The translations under genes and the position numbers were made by a program. From Macrophomina tecta (taxonomy: Eukaryota > Ascomycota > Dothideomycetes > Botryosphaeriales > Botryosphaeriaceae): a DNA stretch of 64,000 bases. Shown here in pieces: positions 31,311 through 41,945 of this stretch. The notes under the pieces are model-generated. The model saw nothing but the letters and a program-made list of their open reading frames with translations. It was not told the DNA's origin and did not search any database. Location: the NCBI GenBank assembly GCA_024180945.1, contig JAKSGN010000023.1, positions 868,001 to 932,000 of the forward strand. Reading direction: 5' to 3'. How positions within the stretch are numbered: position 1 is the stretch's first letter; each line of letters begins with the position of its first letter.

Positions 31311-32633
31311 CTAGACAGCCAGTATTGTCTGATCCAAGACACAAACCATCCCCTTTGTCGCATCAGCGTCGGGTGCACTATTGTCGACCCCCTGGAAAAA
31401 TTGACGAATCGATATACTCATAATGGCTTCGAACAGCCGTTTGACAACCTCGTCGTACTCGCCGCCTCTCGGCTTGAACCCCGGGCCAGCATTTATCTCT
31501 AAAAGCCACACTTTCCCACGTTCATCGACAAGGGAGTCGAGGCCGAACAGCTCAAATGCATTTGGCAGCAGCTGAAAGTGCGACGGCATTGCTCCAGCTG
31601 CTGCGCGGAAGATCTCGGCTGTGATGCGACATAGCTGCGAAAAGATCGATTCCTTCAAATTCGGGTCTATTTGTTGATCACCAATATCCCAGAATGACTG
31701 AATCGAGCCATCGCGTAGCTTCGCACCTTGCAGATGCGTGTTCGTGAGGTGAACGGTGGACGCAGTCGATGACGATGGAGGGTTGTAGTCGTCAGGCGCT
31801 ACCAGCGCAAACATCTCCCGGTAGACGAAGACTTTCAGCCAGCCGCATGCGACAGCATAGCTCCGAAGGTGGAATTTTCGTCCGTTCAGCAGAAAAGGCG
31901 CCTGGATGTATCTCTGCGCTACATATTGCCGTAGCTGGTTGGAGTAGCAACCACTCTCAGGCTCGCTGTTGTCTCCCTGGGTTTGCTCACCTTGCTCCTC
32001 GAAGATCTGACGCAGTGAGTCTTCAGTGCTAAAAAGTTGTATCCCATACCCACAATCTGTTAGGCTTGGCTTAAGAACCCACCATTCGCGCTCTGAGGAC
32101 TGTTTCACGGCGTTACTGCCCAGCGACATGCGCATCTCCCACGATTCTGTCTCGTCAAGAGCATCATCTAGAAATTCTGCATAATCAAGCTCAAATGCGA
32201 CTGATTCGGGGAAGCTATCGGCCAGAATGCTTTTTGGATACTTTGCGTTCCAGAACTTAACGGTGGTGACCAAGTAGTCTTTCCGCACAAGAGCGCTTGC
32301 GCTAGGGTAACAGTTTACAAGCGAGGTGGACGGGTTGGCGAGAACGTGGTCCAAGGAGTAGTCGACGCCATCTGTGAACTGGAGGTAAGGGGAAGACACA
32401 CATGGCAGGTCGGCAGGTGTCGTGACAAACGTACACAAGGATACGTTCTTGCGAATCAGAGTCTTGATGAAGTCATCTAACCATGGGTAATGAGTTTTGA
32501 CTTTGGCGTAGAGATGGAAGGATGACATTTTATCCTCATACAAAGAAGGTCGTGTGAGCTTGACCTGTGGGTGTTCCTGGAAAGCCTGAGCCTGCTGGGC
32601 TTTATATGTGTAGGGAGAGTCTCGTTTCTGCAT
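31311..32633 (-). CDS. tubulin-tyrosine ligase-like (TTL domain) protein, 440 aa
   Basis: ATP-grasp ligase of the TTL family, which joins amino acids to protein C-termini. Motifs in order: WWVLKPSLTDCGYGIQLF (ATP-binding lysine), YIQAPFLLNGRKFHLRSYAV (core arginine/lysine), HLTNTHLQ, and FELFGLDSLVDERGKVWLLE then INAGPGFKPRGG (metal-binding Glu/Asn). All blocks expected for activity are present. Start: ATG 32633 or, 35 codons inside, ATG 32528 (MSSFHLYAKVKTHYPW), which starts the conserved part. No introns. In yeast the related domain is in Pby1, there fused to SurE; here it is alone. The substrate is not known, and fungal tubulin modification by such proteins is unproven. Confidence 0.85.
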   Translation of the reverse strand: MQKRDSPYTYKAQQAQAFQEHPQVKLTRPSLYEDKMSSFHLYAKVKTHYPWLDDFIKTLIRKNVSLCTFVTTPADLPCVSSPYLQFTDGVDYSLDHVLANPSTSLVNCYPSASALVRKDYLVTTVKFWNAKYPKSILADSFPESVAFELDYAEFLDDALDETESWEMRMSLGSNAVKQSSEREWWVLKPSLTDCGYGIQLFSTEDSLRQIFEEQGEQTQGDNSEPESGCYSNQLRQYVAQRYIQAPFLLNGRKFHLRSYAVACGWLKVFVYREMFALVAPDDYNPPSSSTASTVHLTNTHLQGAKLRDGSIQSFWDIGDQQIDPNLKESIFSQLCRITAEIFRAAAGAMPSHFQLLPNAFELFGLDSLVDERGKVWLLEINAGPGFKPRGGEYDEVVKRLFEAIMSISIRQFFQGVDNSAPDADATKGMVCVLDQTILAV

Positions 32634-32753
32634 CTAGGATAGGGCCCGATTACGCCTTATATGAAGTCTTTCTCAGGGTCGTAAATTACTTGCGCGATTT
32701 GATTTTCTTTTTAGACCTTATTATCACCATTTTTGTATATTAATATAGATATC

Positions 32754-32949
32754 TGATGGTGTATGGTCATACGAGCCTCAAAATAGGAACCAGTCCGCGT
32801 AGCTGATAATGGAAAATCTGGTTGTGCTTCCTAACTAATGAGTGGCGTTGGCCATAGACATCTGACGCTATAACCGAGGCAAACAGAAAGTTTAAATAAA
32901 TCAGGCAATAAAGCATAGATCAGTCAACGATTAGGCTCATGTTCCATCA
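32754..32949 (-). repeat. 196-bp TGATGG...CCATCA repeat, copy 1
   Basis: Complete copy in inverse orientation to those at 45578 and 57656. Flanked by an exact 5-bp duplication ATATC (32749-32753 and 32950-32954). TG...CA ends and 5-bp duplication fit a small solo LTR or LTR-derived element. Confidence 0.85.
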
Positions 32950-33282
32950 ATATCTTAATCCTTTTCCTCTAGTCTCGATCCATACCCTCGCTGTCAGCTT
33001 TCATGTTTCAGCGTTCACGAGTGATTCGCTTTACCCACATATCTGGCCCAAGAGAAAGCATAATTTATGCTGGACATTGACCCTCATCTTCATTCAAAAC
33101 CAATGTTCTGCAGCGATACTGTTTCAACAATGTCTACATAGACACTCCTCCACATCTTGCAGTAAGACAAGCAGAGATTTACTAATACTTCTCCTTACCG
33201 GTGCCGATTTCCCTACCGTTGGCCGAGAGGCATACCTTGCACTCTACATCAGATTACAGGATAGTATGACAGGATTTCTAAC

Positions 33283-33485
33283 TATCAATCGTCACCACCA
33301 TTGACGTTACCGATTGCCGTCATTCGTATCTTTTCAGCCACCAGTTTCATACTTTTAGCGTCACACCACCAAGACACCATCATCACCTCATGTACCCTTC
33401 CCACTATCATGTATATACACTGTCGCTTCAACACTATTCAATTAGGCGGCAGTGTCTCCAATTCACACACTGTTCAACACAACAC
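33283..33485 (+). repeat. orphan inverted copy of the 27305-27505 upstream region
   Basis: Matches the 5' flank of the 215-aa gene (GATTGCCGTCATTCGTATCT and the following 100 bp, then a diverged stretch with GTTCAACAC). The gene body is not present after it, so a promoter-like segment was duplicated on its own or its gene was lost. Confidence 0.65.
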
Positions 33486-34124
33486 GTATTCTCACCCCCT
33501 TTACTAATCGCGACATCATACTTGTCGAATATAATCATGCAGGACCAAAGGTAATCACATCATGTATAACCTTATACCATCAATATCACCGACAATTTAG
33601 AGAGACTGCTGATATCAGCATATCCAAATATGCTATGAGAATAAAAAATGCCACTTAGCAGTACTAGTCACCGGTCCGGTGTCGTACTTTTACCCTTAGA
33701 AGGTGCCTGTTAATTCCCACCAGTCAATCGCGCAAAGCCGGTCACCAATACTAGGCAAAAAAAAAAAAAATCCAAATCGAACGACTATCAAGTCCCATCG
33801 CGTAGCCGGCAGAGTCATTATGATGACTAGCTGTTGAATTTGGTAAAGGATGAGATTCTTGGTGATGAGCAGGAGCAGGAGGAGGGGGGGCGCCCTCTTA
33901 TACCTGCTACTGCCAAGCTACACTACTGAACCTTAAATACACGAAAGTTCCAACACTAGCAAATGGCAGGTGTCCGTAGTCGGTCATGATTATTGTGTAT
34001 ATTGGGGTTACTGTTAGACTTTCCCGTGTATCTTTCTCTTTTATCTCTTGGTTTAGTATGACCTGTTACTCGGGTGGTTTGTCCGAATTAAGTCTCATGA
34101 ATATTAATTGTATGGAGAAGATCT

Positions 34125-34192
34125 TGTTGGAACATAAATCAATCAATTCGCACTGAATCTAAGTGCGGCGTCGTGCTTTTTTCAGTCCAACA
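34125..34192 (+). repeat. 68-bp TG...CA mini-repeat, copy 3
   Basis: TGTTGGAACATAAATC at the left, CAGTCCAACA at the right. Exact 5-bp duplication GATCT at 34120-34124 and 34193-34197. Differs from copy 1 by a handful of substitutions. Confidence 0.85.
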
Positions 34193-34522
34193 GATCTAAA
34201 CGATGGCTGTCTTCAACCACGCAGCTGCGCCTAATCTACAAATTAATCTTCCTTTGACATTTGTCCCGAGCGCAACACATGACTAGCTGCCGGCATTTCA
34301 ACGGGTTGGTCGCACTGATCTGGCGGTTCATAACTTAGTGGTAATAAACTCGCCATGCCTTCTCTACATAGCGCAACAGAAATTATTATCCAAAATCAAC
34401 GGAATGGAAGAGCAGCGCTAAGTTATGTTTATATAACGTAGTCAATGTAGACGCCCTTTTTTTTTGTGTGTGTGTGTGTTTGGAAGCACAGTCGTTTGTC
34501 AACAATGATATATACTCAGGTA

Positions 34523-35481
34523 ACGTCCGTCCAAGTGTCGCGGAAAACCAACCGTGCCGGAAAATATGAGAGGTACTTTACGTTCAAGCGACTATAAACC
34601 TACGCAAACGTCCAGCTATGCTAGAATTATATATGCATATTATACTATAGCTACTTCTGAACATTTATAACCTAGCCTACCTAAAAATTACATTCGGATC
34701 GTCGCATGCGTGCCTAAGTTACAAAGAGCATTCGTCTTTGACAAAATAGAGTTTCTTCCCTATAGGACTACTTTTAAGTTCTTGCTACTTTATAATACTT
34801 AAAACAACTCTTATCTAAGCTTTGGAGTCTTACTACGATGATTAGAAGTTATTATTAACCTTATGTCTGCTGTCGGGCGCAAATGCATGCGAGGTCGCTA
34901 CCCCGGTCGGTACTTCTAGACAAAGAACAAACCCATAATTATCGGCTAGTGTAAAAAGACCCCGCACTTTATACGTAATCATTACGGTGCAATCTGCTTC
35001 TATTATCGCACTTGTTGCGCTAAATAGGCATGGCGTTGGATCTAATACTCCTAGCTAGTTATTTAATACCCTTCCACGTAAGCGCACTAATCCCTTATGC
35101 CAAGACACACCGTAGACCTTTTTCCACGGATAAATCCGGAGTACTATTTTTTAAAGGCTAATCGTTACTAGAGTGTGGATCCATCTTCTTTCGTCAATAT
35201 CCTATTAAGTCAATGCTCCGGAGTTTGAATTTTATAAGATGGTCGTGGTGTAGCAAGGGTGTAAAGCAAATGCAGTTCTTGATGTGCTGAATGGAACGGC
35301 CGATAGTGGGATTAAGAGCGCTGTATTTTTTTAAGCTACACAATAGCCTTCTAGGGAGAAATGACTGAAGACTAGGGCTTTATTAGTCATAAGTTCATAA
35401 ACCTGCGGGGTAGAGAGTTAAGATGTCTCAGTAGTGGATCATTCCGGCACAGGTGGTTTTCCGCCACACTTGGACGGACGT
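34523..35481 (-). mobile_element. 959-bp non-autonomous pogo derivative
   Basis: TIRs of 40 bp with three mismatches (ACGTCCGTCCAAGTGT at each tip), flanked by TA (34521-34522, 35482-35483). The left 400 bp resemble the pogo 3' region at 43910-44311 (inverted) and 59523-59930. The right 400 bp resemble the 5' region at 36334-36760 (inverted), for example the TAAATCCGGAGT block. The transposase gene is missing, so this is an internally deleted copy oriented minus that could be mobilised by the full-length transposases. Confidence 0.8.
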
Positions 35482-35777
35482 TAATAGAAATCACGCTCAT
35501 AAGATTTTACTGTTAGTAAATTATGTACAGCCTACTTAGCTAAGGTCCAAACGTAGAGCCCGACTATCACGCATATGATACAACGCTACATATCTCTCGT
35601 CAGATGAAGTATCTATCTTACCGATTGTTATTAGACCAAGAGGTAACCTGGCGAAAAGATAACGGCTGGCCGAGCTCACGGATTAATAAGTTTGCACCAT
35701 ATAAAGACAAGTAAAGATGAAAAGATAAGGCAGCAGCCCCTCGAGACTATCAACTCAGTACTTTCAAAAACACCAAA

Positions 35778-36176
35778 ATGTCATCAAGGGCCTACAGAAA
35801 CCGGGCAGACCATTCATCTCAAAAATACTACAAACTGAGCACCCGAGAAGTGGGAGAGAGAGAGTTTGCAAAAATACAGAAAGCGATGGAGAAAGAAGTT
35901 GCAAAAATGCAGAAATCGATAAAGAATATAAAGGATCTCATTGAAAGCATAGGGGAAATAAACTCTTTAGCAAACAAGACCGAAGGCGATGCGAGTAGTG
36001 ATGGTGTTGAAGAAGATGACAGCGAGGACAGTGAAGGAAGCTTCGAATATTCTAGTGGTAGCGATACGGATGGAACGGGTGAAGAAGGAGATGAAAGTGA
36101 AGAAATCTATGAACGCGGTGGGAATATAAGTGAGGAAAGCGGTGTAGGCAATCACCGCTACAACACTCGGAGATAA
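35778..36176 (+). CDS. small acidic coiled-coil protein, 132 aa
   Basis: ATG in a favourable context (ACCAAAATGTCATC). Residues 1-25 are basic; 27-66 form a heptad-like coiled coil (FAKIQKAMEKEVAKMQKSIK). From residue 70 it is strongly acidic (SSDGVEEDDSEDSEGSFEYS) and it ends basic (NHRYNTRR). No enzyme motif. It is an intact frame between two pogo-family elements. The layout recalls small chromatin- or gag-associated proteins, but I cannot assign it. Confidence 0.5.
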   Translation: MSSRAYRNRADHSSQKYYKLSTREVGEREFAKIQKAMEKEVAKMQKSIKNIKDLIESIGEINSLANKTEGDASSDGVEEDDSEDSEGSFEYSSGSDTDGTGEEGDESEEIYERGGNISEESGVGNHRYNTRR

Positions 36177-36925
36177 GGGATGCCTCCGCCATTGAGAGGT
36201 AAATTGTGAAGCAAAAATTACCATATGGCCTTGGCGTATATTGATTATCACCAAGCTTCCATGAAAATTGCCTTCTTTTCTCAGAATAACTTATCAAAAA
36301 GGTTCAATTATAGAAATTATTCGTCTGCCGCTAACGTCCCCCCCTACGTGGCGGAAAACCCCCTGTGCCGGAAAGAATCTACGTTTAGGCATCGCAACTC
36401 TCCCCCCCGCGATTCTATCAAGTTATAATTAATGTGTTATTATTCTTTAGACGTTTTTCCCTAGGAAACCAGTGTGCAGTCAAAAAAATACAACGCTCTT
36501 GGTCATGCCGTCAATCGATCCTTTTAGAGCATCCAGACTGCATTAGCTTTGCACCCCTGCTGCACCACGACCATCTACAAAATTTCAAATTTCGGAGCAT
36601 TGAACTGATAATTCTATAACAAAGAAGATAGCTCTGAACTTTCAAGACACTTAGCCCTTGAAAGCATGCACTCCGGATTTATCCGGGCGAAAGGATCTGC
36701 AGTGTGTCTTGGCAAGACGGTTTAGCGCGCTTATGTAGAGCAGTATCAGATATTTAGCCAGTTGTATTGTATTTCATGCTATGCCTAACTGACTCAAGGT
36801 GTGGCGCTCTTCTAGAAACATCTATGGAAGGTCACGTGCTGTCTATTTTTGGCAGCCCGAGCGTTTGTTGCCAGTTGTCTTTCGTGCCGGCTGTCTCTCG
36901 TGCCTAACCCATCACAATCGTAGCC

Positions 36926-38614
36926 ATGGACCGAGCCAGCCAGGTGCTGGCACAAGGTCTCCCTCCAGATGTACCTAGAACATGGGCTGCCCTATCAGAA
37001 CGAGGCGATGTTCCTCTTACTACGGTCTATTATCGCGCACACGGACGACCCTCCGTAGAGGAAAAAGCCCAACGCCAGCAATACCTTACCCCAGAGGAAG
37101 AGAAAGCTCTTGTTTCGTTTTTATTACTAATGTCTGATCTTGGGCAACCTGTCCGAATAAAGTTTCTACCTTCGCTAGCCTTCAGTCTCGCCCGCCGCCG
37201 GTCCACGACGAACAAACCAATCAAGCCTCCGGGCAAGAACTGGGCTCGGGCCTTCGAGAAACGCCATCCCGAACTCAAAGCGAGGAGAGTTAGGTCGATA
37301 GACTGGAAACGTCACGAAAAGAATACATACGCCAAGATCACACACTGGTTCGAGGTGATTGGAAGAGTAGTAAATGATCCGGCTATTCTGCCAGAAAATT
37401 GCTACAACATGGACGAGACGGGAGTCATGTTAGGCATGCTTGGCTCCGTCAAAGTCCTTGTAAGTAAGGACGACCTACGAGACTATAGAGGCGCAGGTGT
37501 CAAGCGGTCAATGATAACTGCTATTGAGTGTGTCAGTGCTGACGGTAGGCCGCTGCTCCCTCTTGTCATCTGGCCAGCTTCAACCCACCGAAGCAACTGG
37601 ACCACGTACCCAACCCCTGGATGGCATTATGCACACTCAGAAAATGGATATAACGACTCCAAAATTAGCTTAGAGTGGCTTACGCGCGTATTTGATCCCC
37701 AAACCAAAGAACTGGCTAACGGCAAACCACGGGTACTAATCTGCGACGGCTTCGGGACACACGAAACCCTCGAAATATTGGAGTTTTGCTTTGCAAACAA
37801 CATTATCCTGTGTCGTCTCCCCTCACACACCTCTCACAAGCTCCAGCCCTGTGACGTCGGAGTCTTTGCGCCTTTGAAGACAGCCTATCGCGACCAAGTT
37901 GAACGACTGTATCGAGGAGGTTTAGACACAGTCGGCAAGGAGCATTTTACCTCTCTATACAAGCCTGCAAGGGAAAGGGCGTTGACCAAAAGGAATATTA
38001 CAGCCGGGTGGGCTGCAAGTGGTTTGTTTCCGTTCAATCCGGAGAGAGTGCTCCGACATACACCGAAGCCTCCCGCTGAACTTACCGTTCCGAAAGCTAA
38101 TAAGGTGGTGGGGTCTTGTCCGCAAGACGAAGTACTGCAAACGCCTATAACGCCTGTAACGCCTGTGACAACAGAGGATCTTACATCGTTGCATAATCTG
38201 ATTAAACAGGAGGCTTGTGCGCTTAATGAGCCAAGTAAGCAGCGCATACAGAGGCACGTACAGAAGCTCGCAAGTGCCGCTCAAATATCATTTGCCAAAC
38301 AAACCCTCCTTCAGGATCAAAATCGATTCTTGTTCAAGATAAACAAAGAAAGCAAAGTTCGCCGATCAACCAGATCAGTGGTCCTAGGGAAGGCGAAGGT
38401 GATGAGCTATGAGGACCTTGAGGAGGCACGAGCGAAGCGTGCCGCGAAAGAGAAAGCTACGGTGGACAAGGGCAAGGGAAAACACGGTCGTAAGCGCAAG
38501 AGTCCTGCGTCAGAGCCAGAGCCAGAGGCCAAAGTGGCGCGGATGAGCGAAGTGCCAGAGCCAGTGAAGGCCCCAGTAGCCCCATGGAGAGCCCCAGTGG
38601 CACGGATGTATTAG
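36926..38614 (+). CDS. pogo/Fot1-like DD35D transposase, full length (562 aa)
   Basis: Intact frame from ATG 36926 (MDRASQVLAQGLPPDVPRTW). An N-terminal psq-type helix-turn-helix is followed by a Tc5-type DNA-binding region (PPGKNWARAFEKRHPELKAR). The catalytic aspartates are D163 (YNMDETGVML), D274 (LICDGFGTHE) and D310 (HKLQPCDVGVF), with 35 residues between the last two. The tail is Lys/Arg-rich (KGKGKHGRKRKSPA) and ends VARMY. Slightly shorter than the 576-aa copy at 60169. It lies 590 bp inside the left TIR. No stops or frameshifts, so it could supply transposase for itself and for the 959-bp derivative. Confidence 0.9.
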   Translation: MDRASQVLAQGLPPDVPRTWAALSERGDVPLTTVYYRAHGRPSVEEKAQRQQYLTPEEEKALVSFLLLMSDLGQPVRIKFLPSLAFSLARRRSTTNKPIKPPGKNWARAFEKRHPELKARRVRSIDWKRHEKNTYAKITHWFEVIGRVVNDPAILPENCYNMDETGVMLGMLGSVKVLVSKDDLRDYRGAGVKRSMITAIECVSADGRPLLPLVIWPASTHRSNWTTYPTPGWHYAHSENGYNDSKISLEWLTRVFDPQTKELANGKPRVLICDGFGTHETLEILEFCFANNIILCRLPSHTSHKLQPCDVGVFAPLKTAYRDQVERLYRGGLDTVGKEHFTSLYKPARERALTKRNITAGWAASGLFPFNPERVLRHTPKPPAELTVPKANKVVGSCPQDEVLQTPITPVTPVTTEDLTSLHNLIKQEACALNEPSKQRIQRHVQKLASAAQISFAKQTLLQDQNRFLFKINKESKVRRSTRSVVLGKAKVMSYEDLEEARAKRAAKEKATVDKGKGKHGRKRKSPASEPEPEAKVARMSEVPEPVKAPVAPWRAPVARMY

Positions 38615-38877
38615 GACAGTTCTGTTGAAGGGGTGATCTTACGCTGGGAGTTGCGTAGGTTATATAGGTAGAGGATAAAGGTTTAATAAAGCAGATGCCA
38701 CTTCGAGATGTGTCTAGTGGTCATTAGTGACATTTGCTGACCGCTCCGGAGTCGGATCTTCATATTCCGAGCGTCCGCACAGCCATAGTAATCACCGGTC
38801 AGAGGCGTTGCGCATAGACACGGAACTCGAAAACCTTGTATGCCTTTTGGCACCCTCACTATGCTTACATAGATCGA

Positions 38878-40527
38878 TCATGATCCAACAGCACCATACC
38901 AGCCTAAACCTAGCACAACGCCAAGGATGATTGCCAGCGCAGGTGGTACGCCAAACCAAGCAGTCTCCGCGTACGTGACGGCAGCTACGACGACCCACCA
39001 AGGCTCCTGTGCAAGACTTTTCCCATCGCTACTCTCTGGCGTCAGATAACCGATCTCCCAGAGGCGATACACAGCTGTGAACACCAAGCCAACAGCTGCA
39101 GCGTTGATACCCCTCAGTAAACTCAAGACCCATGCCTTCGTTCTCATGACTTGCCAAATGGACTGCACGCCCACCGCGAGAACGATGCCGGGGAAGAAGA
39201 TCCCCACAAAAGCCAACAATGCACCAAAGATGGTAGGAATGCTTGTCGATGCGAGGGTTAGTGCACCCAAATATACGGAGAAGTTGAAATTTGGCCCTGG
39301 GAATGCCTGGATAATAGCCAAACCGAGGAGGAAGTTTCGTGGCGAAACCCACCCTGGGTCGACTACATAGGAGCGGAGAAGCGGAATAACGACTGGACCA
39401 CCACCGAAGATGATGGTGCCGGCGAGATACATATTGGCGAAGAGATCGTATGTGAGGGCGCGGGCGTCGACCGTTCCACGGATGACCATGACAACAATAA
39501 AGGATAGTAAGAAGCCTACGATGAGCGAGAGGCCGATCTTGATAGAGATATTGTGCGTTCGGGTATCCGTGACAAGCATGGCTCCAGCGATCTCCTTTGT
39601 GTTACGGCGCTCTGCCGAGCGGCTCGGACCTATCTCTTCTTCCACTGGCACAATACGATCCGTTGAATTCCCAGTTTGAGGGCGGCGCTTGACTGCTTCC
39701 AGGCGTTTGAGTTGCAATTGCTCTGCTGGTGGGACATCCTGCACTGTGGCAGTTTCTTCGGCATCACCGCCTTCAGTTCTGGCTCTTCTTCTTTTGGCCG
39801 CATAACTAGCTCTGATCTTTCCAACTTTCTGAGACAGCCAGACATCCCAAATGACCGTGGCCGCTCCGCCAATTACGATCAATACAGGGAAGTACCACAG
39901 CGCGTTGTAGCACAAGCCGGCACACGCACCGAAGATAACTAGAATCCTCGTGATGCGGTCTTTGATTGCCTTCTCGGCCAACTGCACGGCTGCCAACGCA
40001 ATGATGCCAACCGTGCTTGCATTCATCCCACTCAGCAACGCGTAAACGATAGGTGGCAGTTTATCAGGCATCTTCTGCACGCCGAGTGAGAGGGCGTACA
40101 TCCCAATCGCGCCAGGCAAACTCCAAAGTAAGAAGGCAAAGACAGCTGCAGTAAGGCCGGCGTGGATCATCGCGATACAGAATACCATTTTCGTAGAAGC
40201 TGGGCCCGGAAGTGCCTGGCAAATTGCGAAGAGCTCTTGATACTATATCACACTTGTCAGTGATCTGACATACACTTCGCTTCAGATACACACAGTTTGT
40301 TCATCAATCCACTTCGCTCCAAAATGCCCTTTACCATCCACGAACCGTCGATGCAGGATCTGGAAGTGCACAGGCGGTCCACCAAATGCCGTGAAACCCA
40401 GATCCCACATCCTCGCTGTCACTTCTGCAAGTCGCCACCATAGTTTTCCGGTATTGGGCTGAGGCGACGCGCTGTGTTGCGTGCGCGCATAGGCGCGGAA
40501 AGAATTGATTATGGAGTGGAGGGGCAT
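38878..40527 (-). CDS. chromate ion transporter (CHR family), 532 aa
   Basis: Exon 1 40527-40294 and exon 2 40242-38878, joined across a 51-nt GT-AG intron (GTGTGT...ATATAG) in phase 0. The joined text GAKWIDEQTYQELFAICQAL then PGPASTKMVF is the CHR signature. Two homologous halves are visible, as in long-chain CHR proteins: the first with FGGPPVHFQILHRRF and QALPGP, the second with FGGGPVVIPLLRSYVV and IQAFPGPNFNFSVYLG. About 10-11 hydrophobic segments flank a charged cytoplasmic linker (residues about 230-320). CHR proteins move chromate or sulfate across the plasma membrane; fungal roles are less defined. It is convergent with the pogo transposase, with 263 nt between stops, and both lie inside the same pair of TIRs. 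The frame is intact. Confidence 0.9.
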
Positions 40528-41035
40528 CGTTCAACACACAAGAGGAACAATGAAGAACCTCAGGGAGGTAGGAGAAATAGCAAAAGCGAAGTCAAGCGAC
40601 GTCCGATTTCTTGATGTCATTCCTTGCCGCCGTTGTCCAATCATTGATCCACATTATTGCGACATTGTGGCTGGAAATTCGTCAAAGCACAAGATTCAAA
40701 AAGGGCGGATACGACACACCGCTCATACTAGCGGAGAGGGCAGCGGGGCTGCTCTACGCTTGTAAGCTCGAGCTGTAATAGAAGTTTCTTCTTGTACCTG
40801 TCACGGTCAACGAGCAGGAACAGCGAACGCGAGATGAACGGGCATCAGATTAGTATTGTCTACTCGACAGCCTCCGTGAGAGCCAAGAGGATAGCTATCG
40901 AGGGAACGGAAATGCTAAGCCTAACAGGCCTTATAAGGGCTGCTGATCAGGGGTCCGCACGGACGCACAGCTACGCGTACGCGTAGCGCGTGTCAGGGGA
41001 GCTGCTCCCGTGACAGTATCGAATCACATGCCTCT
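40528..41035. other. CHR upstream region with a 16-bp palindrome
   Basis: No gene. Likely the CHR promoter. 40971-40986 is a perfect palindrome CTACGCGTACGCGTAG. The LINE tail begins at 41036. Confidence 0.5.
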
Positions 41036-41943
41036 TGATGATGATGATGATGAAGAATTCATAGTCAGTCCCAGCCGCCGAAGGCAGCTATGCGGCGTAG
41101 GGCCGGTTCCTCCGCGTCCGCTAGACCCGTTTGAGTCTAAGCGAGGCGGCGGGGCCTGGCCTGTTCTCTATCTCCTCTGCATACTTCTACATACACGTCT
41201 CTTGGCACTTCGGTCATCCCTCAGCGCAGGTCTTTTCCGCAAACTATCCCGTCTTCCTCCAGTGTCAAGCTTCATGCTGTGAGTGTGATGTCGCTCCAAA
41301 TTGCCCGAGGAGCTTTGTTGCCATCATGAACTTTGCTGCTGCTATGGCTGTGCTGCGCTGGCTCAGCAACTTCCTCAGGTCCGTCGTCCAGCTTCTCCGC
41401 CCCTTGTCGTCCGGCTTGCGAAAGGTGAGCCTTAGCTCGTCGAACTTGCTGCACGTGTATAGCACATGGCTAACCGTCTGCAGTCCACGACCGCAGTCGC
41501 ACTCGCCCGACGCCACGCCCGGCACCCGTCGTAGGTGGAGGAAGTGTCTTAGTCCGATCTTGCCTGTTCTTATCTGCACCATCAGCAAACTTAACGCCCT
41601 TGGCGTGCCTCGGTGGAGTGCTAAGATCTTCCTGCTCGGCTCTGGAGCCACTTTGAAGAGCTGCCGGCCTCGTTCGCTGTCGCGCCAGGTCTGTTTCCAC
41701 TCGTCCATCACCACCAGGTTAATGGCCTGTCTGAGTGCTGCCACCAAGCTCGTTCGTGTGTGGTACTGCGTTCTGTGCTCCATGGCGTAATCCTCCCGGG
41801 CTGCCGCTTTAGCGAGTTTGTCAGCCTCTTCGTTGCCCGGCACTCCCTGGTGGGCGGGGATCCAGTGAAAGTCCACGGATACACCCTTCTGCTGGAGCCC
41901 TGCCAACTTCGCCACATGCCTCTTCAATTGACACTTTACTTGA
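41036..41943 (-). pseudogene. 5'-truncated LINE: RNase H and C-terminal zinc motif
   Basis: Minus-strand frame to the stop at 41265: CQLKRHVAKLAGLQQKGVSV, DFHWIPAHQGVPGNEEADKL (RNase H), then GECDCGRGLQTVSHVLYTC (CxC...H...C end motif). A 3' UTR and (GAT)n tail lie at 41036-41053. It belongs to a different LINE family from 11928-17450 but has the same kind of tail. The 5' limit coincides with the Fot1-like insertion at 41946. The coding segment kept is open. Confidence 0.75.
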
Positions 41944-41945
41944 TA

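Larger units (their letters stand above)
32634..35777. other. AT-rich repeat zone without genes
   Basis: Holds the 196-bp repeat (32754), the orphan promoter-like duplication (33283), a poly-A run (33757-33770), a 68-bp repeat (34125), a T9(GT)7 microsatellite near 34458 and the 959-bp non-autonomous element (34523). A plus-strand frame at 32939-33304 of 121 codons crosses the edge of the 196-bp repeat and has no family resemblance. Confidence 0.5.

Noticed and set aside
33757..33770. Poly-A run as a LINE or processed-gene tail
   Set aside because: No LINE or gene sequence precedes it and no duplication flanks it; a simple repeat.
41131..41790. 219-codon plus-strand frame
   Set aside because: It is the antisense of the LINE RNase H and zinc-motif coding region on the minus strand, which carries clear family motifs.
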